DNA of 35,183 nucleotides. Source: Clostridia bacterium. Its GTDB lineage: Bacteria > Bacillota > Clostridia > Christensenellales > Aristaeellaceae. The DNA lies in the NCBI GenBank assembly GCA_900759005.1, contig CAAEUQ010000128.1, positions 1 through 35,183 on the forward strand, given 5' to 3'. Below the pieces are notes generated by a model, which saw nothing but the letters and a program-made list of their open reading frames with translations, did not search any database and had not been told where the DNA came from. Positions 24,209-32,496 of this stretch are shown piece after piece (positions within the stretch are counted from its first letter, which is position 1; every line of letters starts with the position of its first letter). The position numbers were made by a program, and so were the translations under genes.

Positions 24209-24778
24209 TTGCAGAATCTGATTAAACAATTCCAGAAGAATCCGGTGATCCCCGCGGCGCGTACGCTCGACGGAGTAAAGCGCGCGTCTCAGACGAACGC
24301 GGCGGCGATTTTCCTGCTTGGCGGCTCGATTCTGACGCTGCCGGACATGATCGCCATTGCGCATGAATGCGGAAAACGCGCGTTTGTGCATCTCGACCTT
24401 GCGGACGGACTGGGGCGCGACGAGATCGCCGTGCGCTGGTGCGTGGAGAACAATAAGGCGGACGGCGTGATTTCCACGCGCCCGAGTCTTTTGAAGGCGG
24501 CGAGCGAGATGGGGGCGTTGACGATTCAGCGCTTGTTTCTGATGGATTCGTCTTCGTTTGAACACGGAAAGCGGATGCTCCGCAACACGCCGCCGGACAT
24601 GGCGGAGGTGCTGCCCGGCATTGCGCCGAAGGCGATTCGCGCGCTGTGTGAGGCGTTGAACAAGCCGGTAATCGCGGGCGGACTCGTGAGCGAGCCGCGC
24701 GAAATTGCGCTGGCGCTTCAGGCGGGCGCGTCGGCGGTGTCCGTCGGCGATGAAAAGCTGTGGGACGTGAATTTATAA
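24209..24778 (+). CDS. glpP: GlpP-type glycerol-3-phosphate-responsive antiterminator
   Basis: RNA-binding regulator that, with glycerol-3-phosphate, prevents termination in glp leaders of Bacillota. 189 aa. Family landmarks: NPVIPAARTLDGVKRA at 11-26, IFLLGGSILTLPDMIAIAHECGKRAFVHLDLADGLG, DGVISTRPSLLKAA, LPGIAPKAIRAL and VIAGGLVSEPREI. The start is TTG at 24209 with AAAGGGGA ahead. No glpF, glpK or glpD is present in the window, so its targets lie elsewhere. Confidence 0.93.
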   Translation: MQNLIKQFQKNPVIPAARTLDGVKRASQTNAAAIFLLGGSILTLPDMIAIAHECGKRAFVHLDLADGLGRDEIAVRWCVENNKADGVISTRPSLLKAASEMGALTIQRLFLMDSSSFEHGKRMLRNTPPDMAEVLPGIAPKAIRALCEALNKPVIAGGLVSEPREIALALQAGASAVSVGDEKLWDVNL

Positions 24779-25533
24779 AGATTCTGAATGCGCGGCGAAT
24801 GATTCCCGTCGTCGATGAGCAGCGTTTTCCCGAAGCGCCGTGCCGGTTGACGATTGCATTCGCATCCGATCTGCACATTCGGAAAAGTATGAATGTGGAC
24901 GCGATTGCCGCGATCATTCAAAGCACAAACGCGGATGCGCTGATTCTCGGCGGCGATATCGCCGACTGCGAACCGGATGCGCGCCGAATGCTGCGGGCGA
25001 TTTCCGCGCTTTCGTTTCCGCGCGGAAAATACGCCGTTTGCGGGAATAATGACATTGAAGCGTTCGGCTCGGCGAAGCGTTTCGGCTTGGCGCTTGCGGA
25101 CGAGGGAATCAAGCTGCTTGAAAACGAAGGAATTCTGATTCCGGAAAGCAATGCGTTTCTCGCCGGCGCTGCGGACGCGAAATACGGAAAACCGAACCCG
25201 CGGCGCGCGTTTGCGAATGCGCCGGAGCGCGCGTATCGCATTCTCGCAAGTCATTATCCGCTTGAAGAAATGCTTGAATGCGCGCCGGATCTGATGCTTT
25301 CCGGCCATACGCACGGCGGGCAGTTCAATTTATTCGGCATTACGCCGTATACCTTCGGCTACGAAAAAAAATTACGCCTTGCGCACATCGCCGGAACGGA
25401 AAAGCGGGGGAGAACACGCATTCTGGTCAGCCGCGGCGTGGGCGCGAGCAAAATGCCGCTGAGAATCGGCGTTCGATCGGAGGTTCATCGCATCGTTCTC
25501 GGCGGCAAAATGATGGAAAACAACCCGAGGTGA
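24760..25533 (+). CDS. calcineurin-like metallophosphoesterase (YkuE-like)
   Basis: 257 aa. All di-metal motifs are visible: SDLH near residue 37, GGDIAD near 63, GNND near 92, a His in LASHYP near 161, and GHTHGGQF near 178. The family hydrolyses phosphodiesters or lipid headgroups and is often at the membrane. The GTG start at 24760 overlaps the end of glpP by 19 nt and implies coupling; ATG 24799 is an alternative, and neither has a strong ribosome binding site. The substrate is open. Confidence 0.9.
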   Translation: MGREFIKILNARRMIPVVDEQRFPEAPCRLTIAFASDLHIRKSMNVDAIAAIIQSTNADALILGGDIADCEPDARRMLRAISALSFPRGKYAVCGNNDIEAFGSAKRFGLALADEGIKLLENEGILIPESNAFLAGAADAKYGKPNPRRAFANAPERAYRILASHYPLEEMLECAPDLMLSGHTHGGQFNLFGITPYTFGYEKKLRLAHIAGTEKRGRTRILVSRGVGASKMPLRIGVRSEVHRIVLGGKMMENNPR

Positions 25534-25537
25534 ATTC

Positions 25538-26341
25538 ATGCAGAGCTACTACGAATCCGCGCGCGACCGTATGGATCAGCCGCACGCGTGGTACAGCAAG
25601 GAAAACGGCTGCGAGCCGCACTTTCATTCGGGCATCGAACTGGTGTATATGCTCGGCGGCAGCACGAATGCCGCAATCAACGGCGAAAATCATATCGTTC
25701 GGAAAGGCGAAATGCTGATTACGAACTGTTATTTTGTTCACGCGTACGCGCCGAGCGCCGATTGCGATTCCATCGTGGCGGTGATACCACTGGGCGCGGT
25801 GCCCTCGATTCAAAAAAAACTGACCGCGAACCGCTTTTCAAAAACGGTGGTTTCGGACGATGAAAAGCGGTCGCTGGAATTCCTGATGCGCCTGTTCGCG
25901 GAGGGCCCCGCGCAGCCGACGTTTCAAAAGGGCGTGAGCTACGCGATTTTGGGGCTTTTGTTCGATCGCGTGCCGCTCGAGCCGGTTGGCCCGACCGATC
26001 AGGCGGATGTGATTTGTCGGATCCTGAATTACCTGAACGATAATTTCAGCAAACGGTTGACCGTCGAGCAGGTCGCGGCGAGCTTCGGCTACAGCCGCAG
26101 CCGATTTTCACATTTGTTCAAGACGACCGTCGGCTACAGCCTTCCACAGTATCTGAATATGCTGCGCTGCCGGAGCATTTGCGACGTACTGCTTTCGACT
26201 GACACGCCGATTGTGGAGCTGGCAACCGAGGCAGGCTTTAATTCCACGCACACGTTTTACACTGCGTTCAAAGCCTGCTATCATATGACGCCGCGCGAAT
26301 ACATCCGCATACACGGCGGCAGCGAACGGACGGACACATAA
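25538..26341 (+). CDS. AraC family transcriptional regulator
   Basis: 267 aa. N-terminal cupin sensor (about 1-140) with EPHFHSGIELVYMLGG near residue 27, the usual sugar-binding start of AraC proteins. C-terminal double helix-turn-helix (about 165-267): YLNDNFSKRLTVEQVAASFGYSRSRFSHLFK, then LRCRSICDVLLSTDTPIVELATEAGFNSTHTFYTAFK and the closing MTPREY. GAGGTG before the ATG. Last gene of the carbohydrate cluster, so it probably controls that cluster; effector not predictable. Confidence 0.95.
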   Translation: MQSYYESARDRMDQPHAWYSKENGCEPHFHSGIELVYMLGGSTNAAINGENHIVRKGEMLITNCYFVHAYAPSADCDSIVAVIPLGAVPSIQKKLTANRFSKTVVSDDEKRSLEFLMRLFAEGPAQPTFQKGVSYAILGLLFDRVPLEPVGPTDQADVICRILNYLNDNFSKRLTVEQVAASFGYSRSRFSHLFKTTVGYSLPQYLNMLRCRSICDVLLSTDTPIVELATEAGFNSTHTFYTAFKACYHMTPREYIRIHGGSERTDT

Positions 26342-26343
26342 AC

Positions 26344-26388
26344 AAGCCCGCTTTCCCATTCGATCTCGGGAAAGCGGGCTTTGCTTTT
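26344..26388. terminator. bidirectional intrinsic terminator
   Basis: Perfect 14-bp stem AAGCCCGCTTTCCC (26344-26357) / GGGAAAGCGGGCTT (26368-26381), loop 10 nt, then TGCTTTT on plus. Separates the AraC gene from convergent dnaB. Confidence 0.93.
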
Positions 26389-27751
26389 ACTGTCCGGACG
26401 CTTCGTTCGCCGTGGGCGAAAGATCCATGAACCACGTGTATTCGCCCTTCCAGCCGAGCTTGACCGTGCCGAGCGAACCGTTTCTCTGTTTGGCAATGAT
26501 GATTTCGGCGATGTTCTTGTCCGGCGTTTCGGGATCGTAGTAATCCTCGCGGTGAATGAACATGACCACGTCCGCGTCCTGCTCGATTGCGCCGGAATCG
26601 CGGATGTCCGAAAGTACCGGTCGATGATTCGAACGACCCGTGGGCGCGCGCGAAAGCTGCTGCAATGCGATGACCGGAACGCCAAGCTCAATCGCCAGCG
26701 CCTTCAGCGAACGCGAAATCGACGAAACTTCTTCCTGACGGCTGCCGAATTTGCCGACGCCCGTCATCAGCGAAAGATAGTCGATCATGATTACGTCCAG
26801 CCCGTGCTCAAGCTGAAGCCTGCGCGCCTTGGAGCGAACGCCCGAGGGCGTAATGCCCGGCGTTGCGTCGACATAAATGGTCGCCGGACCGATTGAAACC
26901 ATTGCGTTGCACAGCGACTGCCATTCGTCGTCCGAAAGCTGACCGCGGCGCACGCGCTGCATATCCACGCGCGCTTCGGTACACAGCATACGCATCGCGA
27001 GCTGCTCCGCCGGCATTTCCAGCGAGAAAACCGCCGCTTTTTTGCCCGCACGAATCGCCGCGTTTTCGATAAAGTTCATGCCGATACTCGTTTTACCCAT
27101 CGACGGGCGCCCCGCGACCAGCACCAGTTCGCCCGGGTGCAGACCGGTCAGCATATCGTCCAGCTCCGTATAGCCCGTCGGCACACCTTCGATTTTGCCG
27201 TTGTTTTTAACCAGCAGTTCGATCTTTTCAAACGTGCTGAGCAGAACCGGCTGAATCGGCTGAAGCTGTTCGCCGCCCTTGCGCATCGTGATATCGTAAA
27301 TCGATTTTTCAGCGGATTCGAGAATGTCCTGCGTCTCCTCTTCGGCGGCGTAGCATTCCTTTAAGATGTTTTCGGATGCGGCGATCAGCTTGCGCAGCGT
27401 GGATTTTTCGTCCACGATGCGAATGTACGCCTGCACATTGACCGCGGAGGGCACAGATCGGCTGAGCTCGACCAGATACGCCGCACCGCCGATTGCGTCC
27501 AGTTTTCCGCGGCGTGTCAGCTCTTCATCAAGCGTGACCAGATCGATTTCGCGCGACGCGGTTGCCATGGAGAGCATAGCGGAATAGACCTCGCGATTTG
27601 CGGGGTCGTAAAAATCATCCGGAGAAAGCGTTTCAATCGCGAGCAGCGCCGCTTCGCGCGAGCGGATCATTGCGCCGAGTACGCTCTTTTCGGATTCCGG
27701 GTGATTCGGCGGAATGCGCACGCCTTCCTGCGGAAGATTGTATTGCTCCAT
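26387..27751 (-). CDS. dnaB: replicative DNA helicase DnaB
   Basis: Hexameric 5'-3' helicase of the replication fork, 454 aa. N-terminal domain (about 1-105) with NHPESEKSVLGAMIRS; linker; RecA-like domain with Walker A AGRPSMGKTS near 216, VFSLEMPAEQLAMRM, Walker B VIMIDYLSLM near 311, VIALQQLSR, and the arginine-finger region RPVLSDIRDSGAIEQDADVVMFIHR. No intein. ATG 27751 is chosen; a GTG three codons earlier overlaps the AGGGTGG ribosome binding site. Follows rplI, the usual Bacillota order (the same protein is called DnaC in Bacillus subtilis). Confidence 0.97.
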   Translation of the reverse strand: MEQYNLPQEGVRIPPNHPESEKSVLGAMIRSREAALLAIETLSPDDFYDPANREVYSAMLSMATASREIDLVTLDEELTRRGKLDAIGGAAYLVELSRSVPSAVNVQAYIRIVDEKSTLRKLIAASENILKECYAAEEETQDILESAEKSIYDITMRKGGEQLQPIQPVLLSTFEKIELLVKNNGKIEGVPTGYTELDDMLTGLHPGELVLVAGRPSMGKTSIGMNFIENAAIRAGKKAAVFSLEMPAEQLAMRMLCTEARVDMQRVRRGQLSDDEWQSLCNAMVSIGPATIYVDATPGITPSGVRSKARRLQLEHGLDVIMIDYLSLMTGVGKFGSRQEEVSSISRSLKALAIELGVPVIALQQLSRAPTGRSNHRPVLSDIRDSGAIEQDADVVMFIHREDYYDPETPDKNIAEIIIAKQRNGSLGTVKLGWKGEYTWFMDLSPTANEASGQ

Positions 27752-27793
27752 GGTTTCCACCCTGCCGTAAAGCCGGATTCACCGGCGAAAAGA

Positions 27794-28246
27794 TTATTTG
27801 GTGACGATGTTTACATTTACGATCATGCGCGTGGACACGCCCGCCATCAGTTTCAGCGTAACGAACGACTGACCCGCGGTCTTGATCGGCTCTTCCATTT
27901 CGATTTTGCGCTTGTCGATCTCGATGCCGTGCTGCTGTTTCAGCGCTTCGGCGATCTGATCGTTCGTGACTGCGCCGTAGAGCTTGCCGTTTTCGCCTCC
28001 GCGCACGGTCAGTTGAACGACCTTGCCCTTGAGCTTGCGCGAACGTTCCTCCGCCTCCGCGCGGCGAACGTCCTCGCGATGCTTGTCGGCGCTCTTCGAT
28101 TTCTCGATTGCGTTGATCGCTTCGGAGGTCGCTTCGCGCGCCATTTTGCGCGGAATCAGGTAATTGCGGGCGAATCCATCCGACGCTTCCACGATCTGAT
28201 CCTTTTTGCCGGTTCCCTTGACGTCCTGAAGCAGAATGACTTTCAT
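27794..28246 (-). CDS. rplI: 50S ribosomal protein bL9
   Basis: 150 aa. N-terminal rRNA-binding domain MKVILLQDVKGTGKKDQIVEASDGFARNYLIPR in the classic form, long central helix, C-terminal domain ending VTLKLMAGVSTRMIVNVNIV. The second ATG (28246) is chosen over 28252: it gives the canonical N-terminus and better spacing to GGAGGA. 42 nt before dnaB. Confidence 0.97.
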   Translation of the reverse strand: MKVILLQDVKGTGKKDQIVEASDGFARNYLIPRKMAREATSEAINAIEKSKSADKHREDVRRAEAEERSRKLKGKVVQLTVRGGENGKLYGAVTNDQIAEALKQQHGIEIDKRKIEMEEPIKTAGQSFVTLKLMAGVSTRMIVNVNIVTK

Positions 28247-28269
28247 CTTCATTTCCTCCGTTCGTTTTT

Positions 28270-29322
28270 TTACAGTGAATTGTCCGATTGATCATGCTTT
28301 TGCTTCCAAAGCGTGACCGCGCCGGTGCGTCCGAACAGCGCCGACGCTGCGCCGATGAGAGGTGCGAGCATCTTTGCAATCGGCACGATCAGAATCAGCA
28401 CGTACAGCAGAATGCCCATGCCGGTGCGCCTGCCGCGCGTTGCGCCCGCGGCTTTCAGACGGCGATCGTTCGCCGCGAAGAGCTGGACGCAGAAGGCGAG
28501 AGAGGCGATATTGCTGATTGCTGCCCAGGCGATTTCCGCGCCGTGCATTCCAATCGCCGCGAGTATGCCGCCCGCCGCCAATGCCAGCAACAGCCCGATC
28601 GTCATGTTCGAGGGCATATGCCAGCCGGCGAGACCGATGAACGATTCTGCGGTTGCGTCGCCGTGCCGCGCGGAAATCCAGTTGCCCCAGAGCGCGGCGA
28701 TCAACGCGGTCACAATCGAATCGGCAAGCACTGCGCCGGCGAGGTTCGTCTCATAAAGGATTTGCATCGTTGCGAGCACCTCGCGATAGGCGGCGAGGAA
28801 TTGCTCGTAGGTCACGCTTGCGCCGCGGCTTTCCAGCACGGGAAGATAGATTTCGTACAGGGAGGGCATCGCGCCGTCGGAAATCGAGCGGAGCATATCC
28901 ATGAATTGCGAAACCATATCGCCGCCGATCAGCGCGATTGCCAGCACAATCGCGAGCAGCGCGCCTGCAACGGCGGCAATCAGCGCGTTTCGAAGCTGAA
29001 TAAAGAACGGTTTTCGCGCGCGAATGCCGAGAACGATGACGACGGCAGGCAGCACTGTGAGCGGAAGCGTCACCGTCGCGATCGCTGGACTCATGCTCCA
29101 ATACGCGCCGGCGATTCCGACAACGCCCATGATCGCCGCGGGAATGATTCCGCCGCCTGCATACAGCAGCGCCGCCGCGATGACATAAACATACGGCAGC
29201 CACGCCAGCAGCAAAGTCTGATACATCAGTAAAATCGGATGCAGCGCGCCGATCACCAGCGCGATCAGCGAGAAGAAAACGATCTTTCGAGCGCTCGGCT
29301 TATAGCGCGCGGTCGATTCCAT
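28270..29322 (-). CDS. DUF2232 (YybS-like) multi-pass membrane protein
   Basis: 350 aa, mostly hydrophobic, about eight membrane segments, with a Leu/Ala-rich pattern. The family is assigned from the protein character and from its place directly upstream of rplI-dnaB, where Bacillota carry yybS. Function unknown in the family. ATG 29322 has AATGGAGG upstream. In Bacillus the cyclic-di-AMP phosphodiesterase gene gdpP sits between yybS and rplI; here only 23 nt separate them. Confidence 0.82.
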   Translation of the reverse strand: MESTARYKPSARKIVFFSLIALVIGALHPILLMYQTLLLAWLPYVYVIAAALLYAGGGIIPAAIMGVVGIAGAYWSMSPAIATVTLPLTVLPAVVIVLGIRARKPFFIQLRNALIAAVAGALLAIVLAIALIGGDMVSQFMDMLRSISDGAMPSLYEIYLPVLESRGASVTYEQFLAAYREVLATMQILYETNLAGAVLADSIVTALIAALWGNWISARHGDATAESFIGLAGWHMPSNMTIGLLLALAAGGILAAIGMHGAEIAWAAISNIASLAFCVQLFAANDRRLKAAGATRGRRTGMGILLYVLILIVPIAKMLAPLIGAASALFGRTGAVTLWKQKHDQSDNSL

Positions 29323-29355
29323 GCAAACGCCTCCATTTATACCATGTTTCAAACT

Positions 29356-29384
29356 ATTTTATCACATTTTCAGCGCAAAGGCAA
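29356..29384 (-). promoter_or_regulatory. promoter of the DUF2232-rplI-dnaB operon
   Basis: Minus strand TTGCCT (29384-29379), 17-nt spacer, TAAAAT (29361-29356). Confidence 0.55.
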
Positions 29385-29396
29385 TGGTATTTGGGT

Positions 29397-29431
29397 AAAA
29401 CCGAAGCCCAACTTCAAACGAAGCTGGGCTT
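29397..29431 (-). terminator. intrinsic terminator behind the sortase remnant
   Basis: AAGCCCA/TGGGCTT plus CTTC/GAAG helix across one mismatch, loop AAAC; on minus followed by CGGTTTT. It sits 6 nt behind the remnant's stop codon. Confidence 0.7.
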
Positions 29432-29436
29432 GAATT

Positions 29437-29754
29437 TTAGTTCATTGCGGTCGCATTCTGAACGATTGCCGCGACGGATTCGGGCGTTTCGCCTTCGCGC
29501 AGCGCACGGCAGAAGAGAGTGAACCGCGCGTCCGGAAGCTCGTAGCTGCACGTAACAAGCGCGAGAATCCGGTCGGTGGAATCCACTTCAATTTCGGGAA
29601 CCGCGTACATCGAGCGTGCGCGAATCTCGGCGATGCTTTCATCGACTGCGGCGATTTCCTCCGGCGTGAGCGTGTTCTCGCGTTCGTCATCAGAAAGGAC
29701 CCACGGCTCGAAGACGCTGAACCGGCGCAGGAAATGAATTTTCAGAGAAGCATT
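29437..29754 (-). pseudogene. class B sortase, 5'-truncated remnant
   Basis: An open frame of 105 codons begins right after a TAG (29755-29757) with no start codon or ribosome binding site in a usable place. It ends in the catalytic C-terminal half of a class B sortase: DRILALVTCSYELPDARFTLF carries the catalytic Cys (TC) and, eight residues on, the Arg. The preceding FSVFEP and SIAEIRARSMY segments also fit the family. The N-terminal half with the catalytic His is not found in any frame of the next 300 nt, so this looks like a deletion remnant. The terminator behind it is still intact. Confidence 0.75.
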
Positions 29755-29757
29755 CTA

Positions 29758-30046
29758 CTGTAAAAAAATTCCAGAAAATGTTAAATCTGCGATGCACGGC
29801 AATGACATGAAGGCGCAAACGTCAAAATCCGCGCCGGACGCTAAAAAATGCGATAAATAGCTGCATTTTGCAGCAAAGGCGCGCAGTATCACCGGAAAAA
29901 AATGGGCTTGCTTTGATGTTATACGTGTATTGTAAATAAGAGTAATAAATGTAAATCAACTGTATCCGCAGAAGCGGGTTTGAGGCGCGAAGCGGATGAT
30001 ATCCACACGCCAGACTGATATTTTACATTCGCGCGCGGTTTATTCG
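29758..30046. other. gene-free stretch between the sortase remnant and the MATE promoter
   Basis: AT-richer than its surroundings, with several stop codons in all frames. ATCCGC (29964-29969) and GCGGAT (29992-29997) form a possible long-loop inverted repeat. Probably the eroded 5' side of the sortase locus; no gene seen. Confidence 0.45.
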
Positions 30047-30076
30047 TTGACATATCAATATAAACTGTGCTATTAT
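30047..30076 (+). promoter_or_regulatory. sigma-A promoter of the MATE gene
   Basis: TTGACA (30047-30052), 18-nt spacer, TATTAT (30071-30076). The transcript should start near 30083. Confidence 0.85.
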
Positions 30077-30082
30077 ACTCTT

Positions 30083-30130
30083 CGGCTTGCAATGCGCCGC
30101 CGACTGTGAAAACGGTAGGCGGACTTTTTT
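30083..30130 (+). promoter_or_regulatory. terminator-like attenuator in the MATE leader
   Basis: Stem CCGCC-G-ACTGT / ACGGT-A-GGCGG (30097-30122), ten pairs with one wobble and one G/A mismatch, closed by a GAAA tetraloop, followed by six T (30125-30130) and then the ribosome binding site ACGGAGG. CGGC at 30083-30086 can pair with GCCG at 30096-30099, which would disrupt the terminator, so a two-state leader is possible. Only about 64 nt lie between transcript start and ATG. Confidence 0.65.
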
Positions 30131-30146
30131 ACGGAGGTTTTTGCAC

Positions 30147-31526
30147 ATGGAGCAGCAAGAGAGATCCAAGATGCTCGGCAGCATGAAGATGACGAGCCTC
30201 GTTCCGAAGGTGTCCGTGCCGATCATGATCAGTATGCTGGTGCAGGCGCTTTACAACGTGGTCGACAGCATGTTTGTAGCGAAATACGATCCGGACGCGC
30301 TGACCGCGGTGTCGCTGGCATACCCGATTCAGGTGCTGATGATTGCGGTATCGACGGGTCTCGGCGTCGGCATCAACAGCCTGATTTCGCGACGCCTGGG
30401 CGAAAAGCGCGTGGAGGATGCGCGCGACGCGGCAAAGAACGGCTTTTTCCTTCTGCTGCTCGGCTATCTGCTGTTCCTGATTTTCGGTTTGTTCTTCGAC
30501 GGATTGTTCTTCAGAATGAGCACGAAGGACGAAACACTGCGCGCGCTCGGCGAAACGTATACCGGCATCGTTACGATCTTCAGCTTCGGTCTGTTTTTCT
30601 CGATCGGCTTTGAACGGCTCGTTCAGGCGACGGGCAACACGATGCTTTCGATGATCATGCAGCTCGTGGGCGCGATTACGAACATCATTCTTGACCCGAT
30701 TATGATCTTCGGCTATTGCGGATGTCCGAAAATGGGCATTGCGGGCGCGGCGATTGCGACGGTGGCCGGTCAGATGTTCAGCATGGTTCTGGGCTTTATC
30801 CTTAATCAGACGAAGAATCCGGAGCTGAAGCTTTCGTTCCGCAGGTTCCGTCCGAAGGGCGAAACGATGAAGAATATCCTGACGGTCGGCTTCCCGAGCA
30901 TCATCATGCAGTCGATTTCGTCGGTGATGAGTTTGCTGTTCAATCTGATTCTGATGCCGTTCGGCAATGCGGCGGTGAGCGTGCTGGGCGTGTATTTCAA
31001 GCTTCAGTCGTTCGTGTTCATGCCGGTGTTCGGGCTGAGCAACGGGCTGGTCGCGATCGTCGGCTACAATTACGGCGCGCGGCTGAAGAAGCGCGTGTAT
31101 GAATCGGTTAAGGTTGCGCTCGTGTACGCGATTGCGATCATGGCTGCGGGCATGGTGCTGTTCATGGCGATTCCGAATGTGCTGATGGGGCTGTTCGACA
31201 AAACGGCGGACGGTTCGATTTGTGCGATTGGCGCGCCGGCGCTTCGAATCATTTCCACGCATTTTATTCTCGCTGCGATTGGAATTACACTCAGCACCGT
31301 GTTCCAGGCGATCGGCAAGGGCTTTTACAGTCTGATCATGAGCCTGTGCCGCCAGCTGATCGTGCTGATTCCGGTGGCATGGCTGCTCAGCCGCGCGGGA
31401 TTGGAAACGACCTGGTGGTCGTTCCCGATCGCCGAGGTCGTTTCGCTGACGGTCTGCCTGCTTTTGTATCGCAAAGTTGATCGCGAAATCCTGAGCCGCC
31501 TCGACGAGCCGGCGGAGTTTTACTGA
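30147..31526 (+). CDS. MATE family multidrug/Na+ efflux protein
   Basis: Cation-coupled exporter of drugs or metabolites, 459 aa, about 12 membrane helices in two repeats. Landmarks: SVPIMISMLVQALYNVVDSMFVAKYD near residue 24, AYPIQVLMIAVSTGLGVGINSLISRRLGE, RLVQATGNTMLSMIMQLVGAITNIILDPIMIF near 155-190, and FKLQSFVFMPVFGLSNGLVAIVGYNYGA in the second half. ATG 30147 with ACGGAGG. Behind a strong promoter and an attenuator-like hairpin, and tail to tail with a MarR gene (stops overlap by 7 nt), so inducible expression is likely. Substrate unknown. Confidence 0.94.
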   Translation: MEQQERSKMLGSMKMTSLVPKVSVPIMISMLVQALYNVVDSMFVAKYDPDALTAVSLAYPIQVLMIAVSTGLGVGINSLISRRLGEKRVEDARDAAKNGFFLLLLGYLLFLIFGLFFDGLFFRMSTKDETLRALGETYTGIVTIFSFGLFFSIGFERLVQATGNTMLSMIMQLVGAITNIILDPIMIFGYCGCPKMGIAGAAIATVAGQMFSMVLGFILNQTKNPELKLSFRRFRPKGETMKNILTVGFPSIIMQSISSVMSLLFNLILMPFGNAAVSVLGVYFKLQSFVFMPVFGLSNGLVAIVGYNYGARLKKRVYESVKVALVYAIAIMAAGMVLFMAIPNVLMGLFDKTADGSICAIGAPALRIISTHFILAAIGITLSTVFQAIGKGFYSLIMSLCRQLIVLIPVAWLLSRAGLETTWWSFPIAEVVSLTVCLLLYRKVDREILSRLDEPAEFY

Positions 31527-31984
31527 TTTTCGCCCTTTCCGGACGGAAACTGTTCGAGAATGCGGTTGATCGTTTCAATCGCGGAAAGGTATTCGTCCAG
31601 AGCGCGCTCATCCAGCGAATCAAAGACGCCGGAGAGCGCGCTTTCAATTTCGCACAGCGCGTCGGCGGCAATTTGAATCGCCGCTTCGGTTGGCTTCAGA
31701 ACCACCGATCGCCGGTTTTCCGCCGGCCGCTCGCGCTCGAGAAGCCCTTTTTCCTCCAGAGAATTGATCAGGCGATTGATTTGCTGCTTGGACATCGTCG
31801 AACGTTCGACGACGACGCTGAGCGGAATTTCCCCCTGATCGACCAGTATGCTCAGCAAAAACATTTCCCCCTGCGACAGATTGCGCGCCCGATGCGGCTG
31901 AAATCTGCGCATGATGCGCTCGTTGTAAAGCCGGTAGAAAATGAGCATCTGCCGGCTTAATTTCTGCGTTTTTTCGCCGTTCAT
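31520..31984 (-). CDS. MarR family transcriptional regulator
   Basis: 154 aa winged-helix dimer. NLSQGEMFLLSILVDQGEIPLSVVVERSTMSKQQINRLINSLEEKGLLERERP carries the helix-turn-helix and wing start at about residues 35-90; helices at both ends form the dimer interface. AAGGAGGACGCA before the ATG. Convergent with the MATE exporter, a pairing often seen where the MarR protein represses the pump; divergent from the HEAT-repeat gene. An imperfect palindrome lies in the divergent region (32005-32022). Confidence 0.9.
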   Translation of the reverse strand: MNGEKTQKLSRQMLIFYRLYNERIMRRFQPHRARNLSQGEMFLLSILVDQGEIPLSVVVERSTMSKQQINRLINSLEEKGLLERERPAENRRSVVLKPTEAAIQIAADALCEIESALSGVFDSLDERALDEYLSAIETINRILEQFPSGKGENQ

Positions 31985-32004
31985 TGCGTCCTCCTTGGGT
32001 AAAT

Positions 32005-32022
32005 GTGAATTATTTGTATCAC
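32005..32022. promoter_or_regulatory. possible MarR-type operator
   Basis: GTGA and TCAC separated by 10 nt (GTGAATTATTTGTATCAC), between the MarR start and the promoter of the HEAT gene. Weak evidence based on symmetry and position only. Confidence 0.3.
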
Positions 32023-32035
32023 TTTTTGATTGCGC

Positions 32036-32064
32036 TTGACAACGCGGGCGATCAGGAATATAGT
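32036..32064 (+). promoter_or_regulatory. sigma-A promoter of the HEAT-repeat gene
   Basis: TTGACA (32036-32041), 17-nt spacer, TATAGT (32059-32064). A 12-bp perfect palindrome ATTACCGGTAAT (32091-32102) lies downstream in the leader. Confidence 0.75.
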
Positions 32065-32090
32065 ATATATATATTTACTGTATATATCTG

Positions 32091-32102
32091 ATTACCGGTA
32101 AT
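32091..32102. promoter_or_regulatory. 12-bp palindrome in the HEAT gene leader
   Basis: ATTACCGGTAAT equals its own reverse complement. A near copy, GATAACCGGTAA, is found upstream of the alcohol dehydrogenase at 33662-33673; the two share GAT-x-ACCGGTAA. Confidence 0.35.
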
Positions 32103-32147
32103 AGGATACAACCGGAATGCAAATTTGTCAAGCAGGAGGCAGGAAGA

Positions 32148-32486
32148 ATGGGTCTGTTCGGAAGCAAGCTCGATAAAATCGAGAAATACGCGCAAAAGGG
32201 AAACGCTGAAAAGCTGAAAGCAATGGTAAATGATAAAAAGCCCGAGGTGCGCCTTGCGGCGATCGACGCGCTGGGGCGCTGCACGGACGAGGTTGCGTTC
32301 AATACGCTGACAACGCTGATCAATGCGCCGGATGCGGAGACGCGCATTCACGTCGTTCGCGCGCTGGCGGCGACGAAGCAGCCGAAGGTGCGCGCGTTTC
32401 TGGAGCATCGCGAGGATCTGGAGAAGGATGAAAAGGTCAAGGCGGTAATCGCGGAGGTCTGCAAGGGCACGAAAAGCTCGATCTGA
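32148..32486 (+). CDS. small HEAT-repeat protein
   Basis: 112 aa, cytoplasmic. Two to three HEAT-like helical repeats: DKKPEVRLAAIDALGRCTDEVAFNTLTTLI and DAETRIHVVRALAATKQPKVRAFLEH, each with the Asp/Arg pattern of bacterial PBS-lyase-type HEAT units. Probably a protein-protein interaction module; partner unknown. N-terminus MGLFGSK is common in this group. CAGGAGGCAGGAAGA precedes the ATG. Own promoter and terminator, so monocistronic. Confidence 0.85.
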   Translation: MGLFGSKLDKIEKYAQKGNAEKLKAMVNDKKPEVRLAAIDALGRCTDEVAFNTLTTLINAPDAETRIHVVRALAATKQPKVRAFLEHREDLEKDEKVKAVIAEVCKGTKSSI

Positions 32487-32496
32487 ATTTGCGAAA

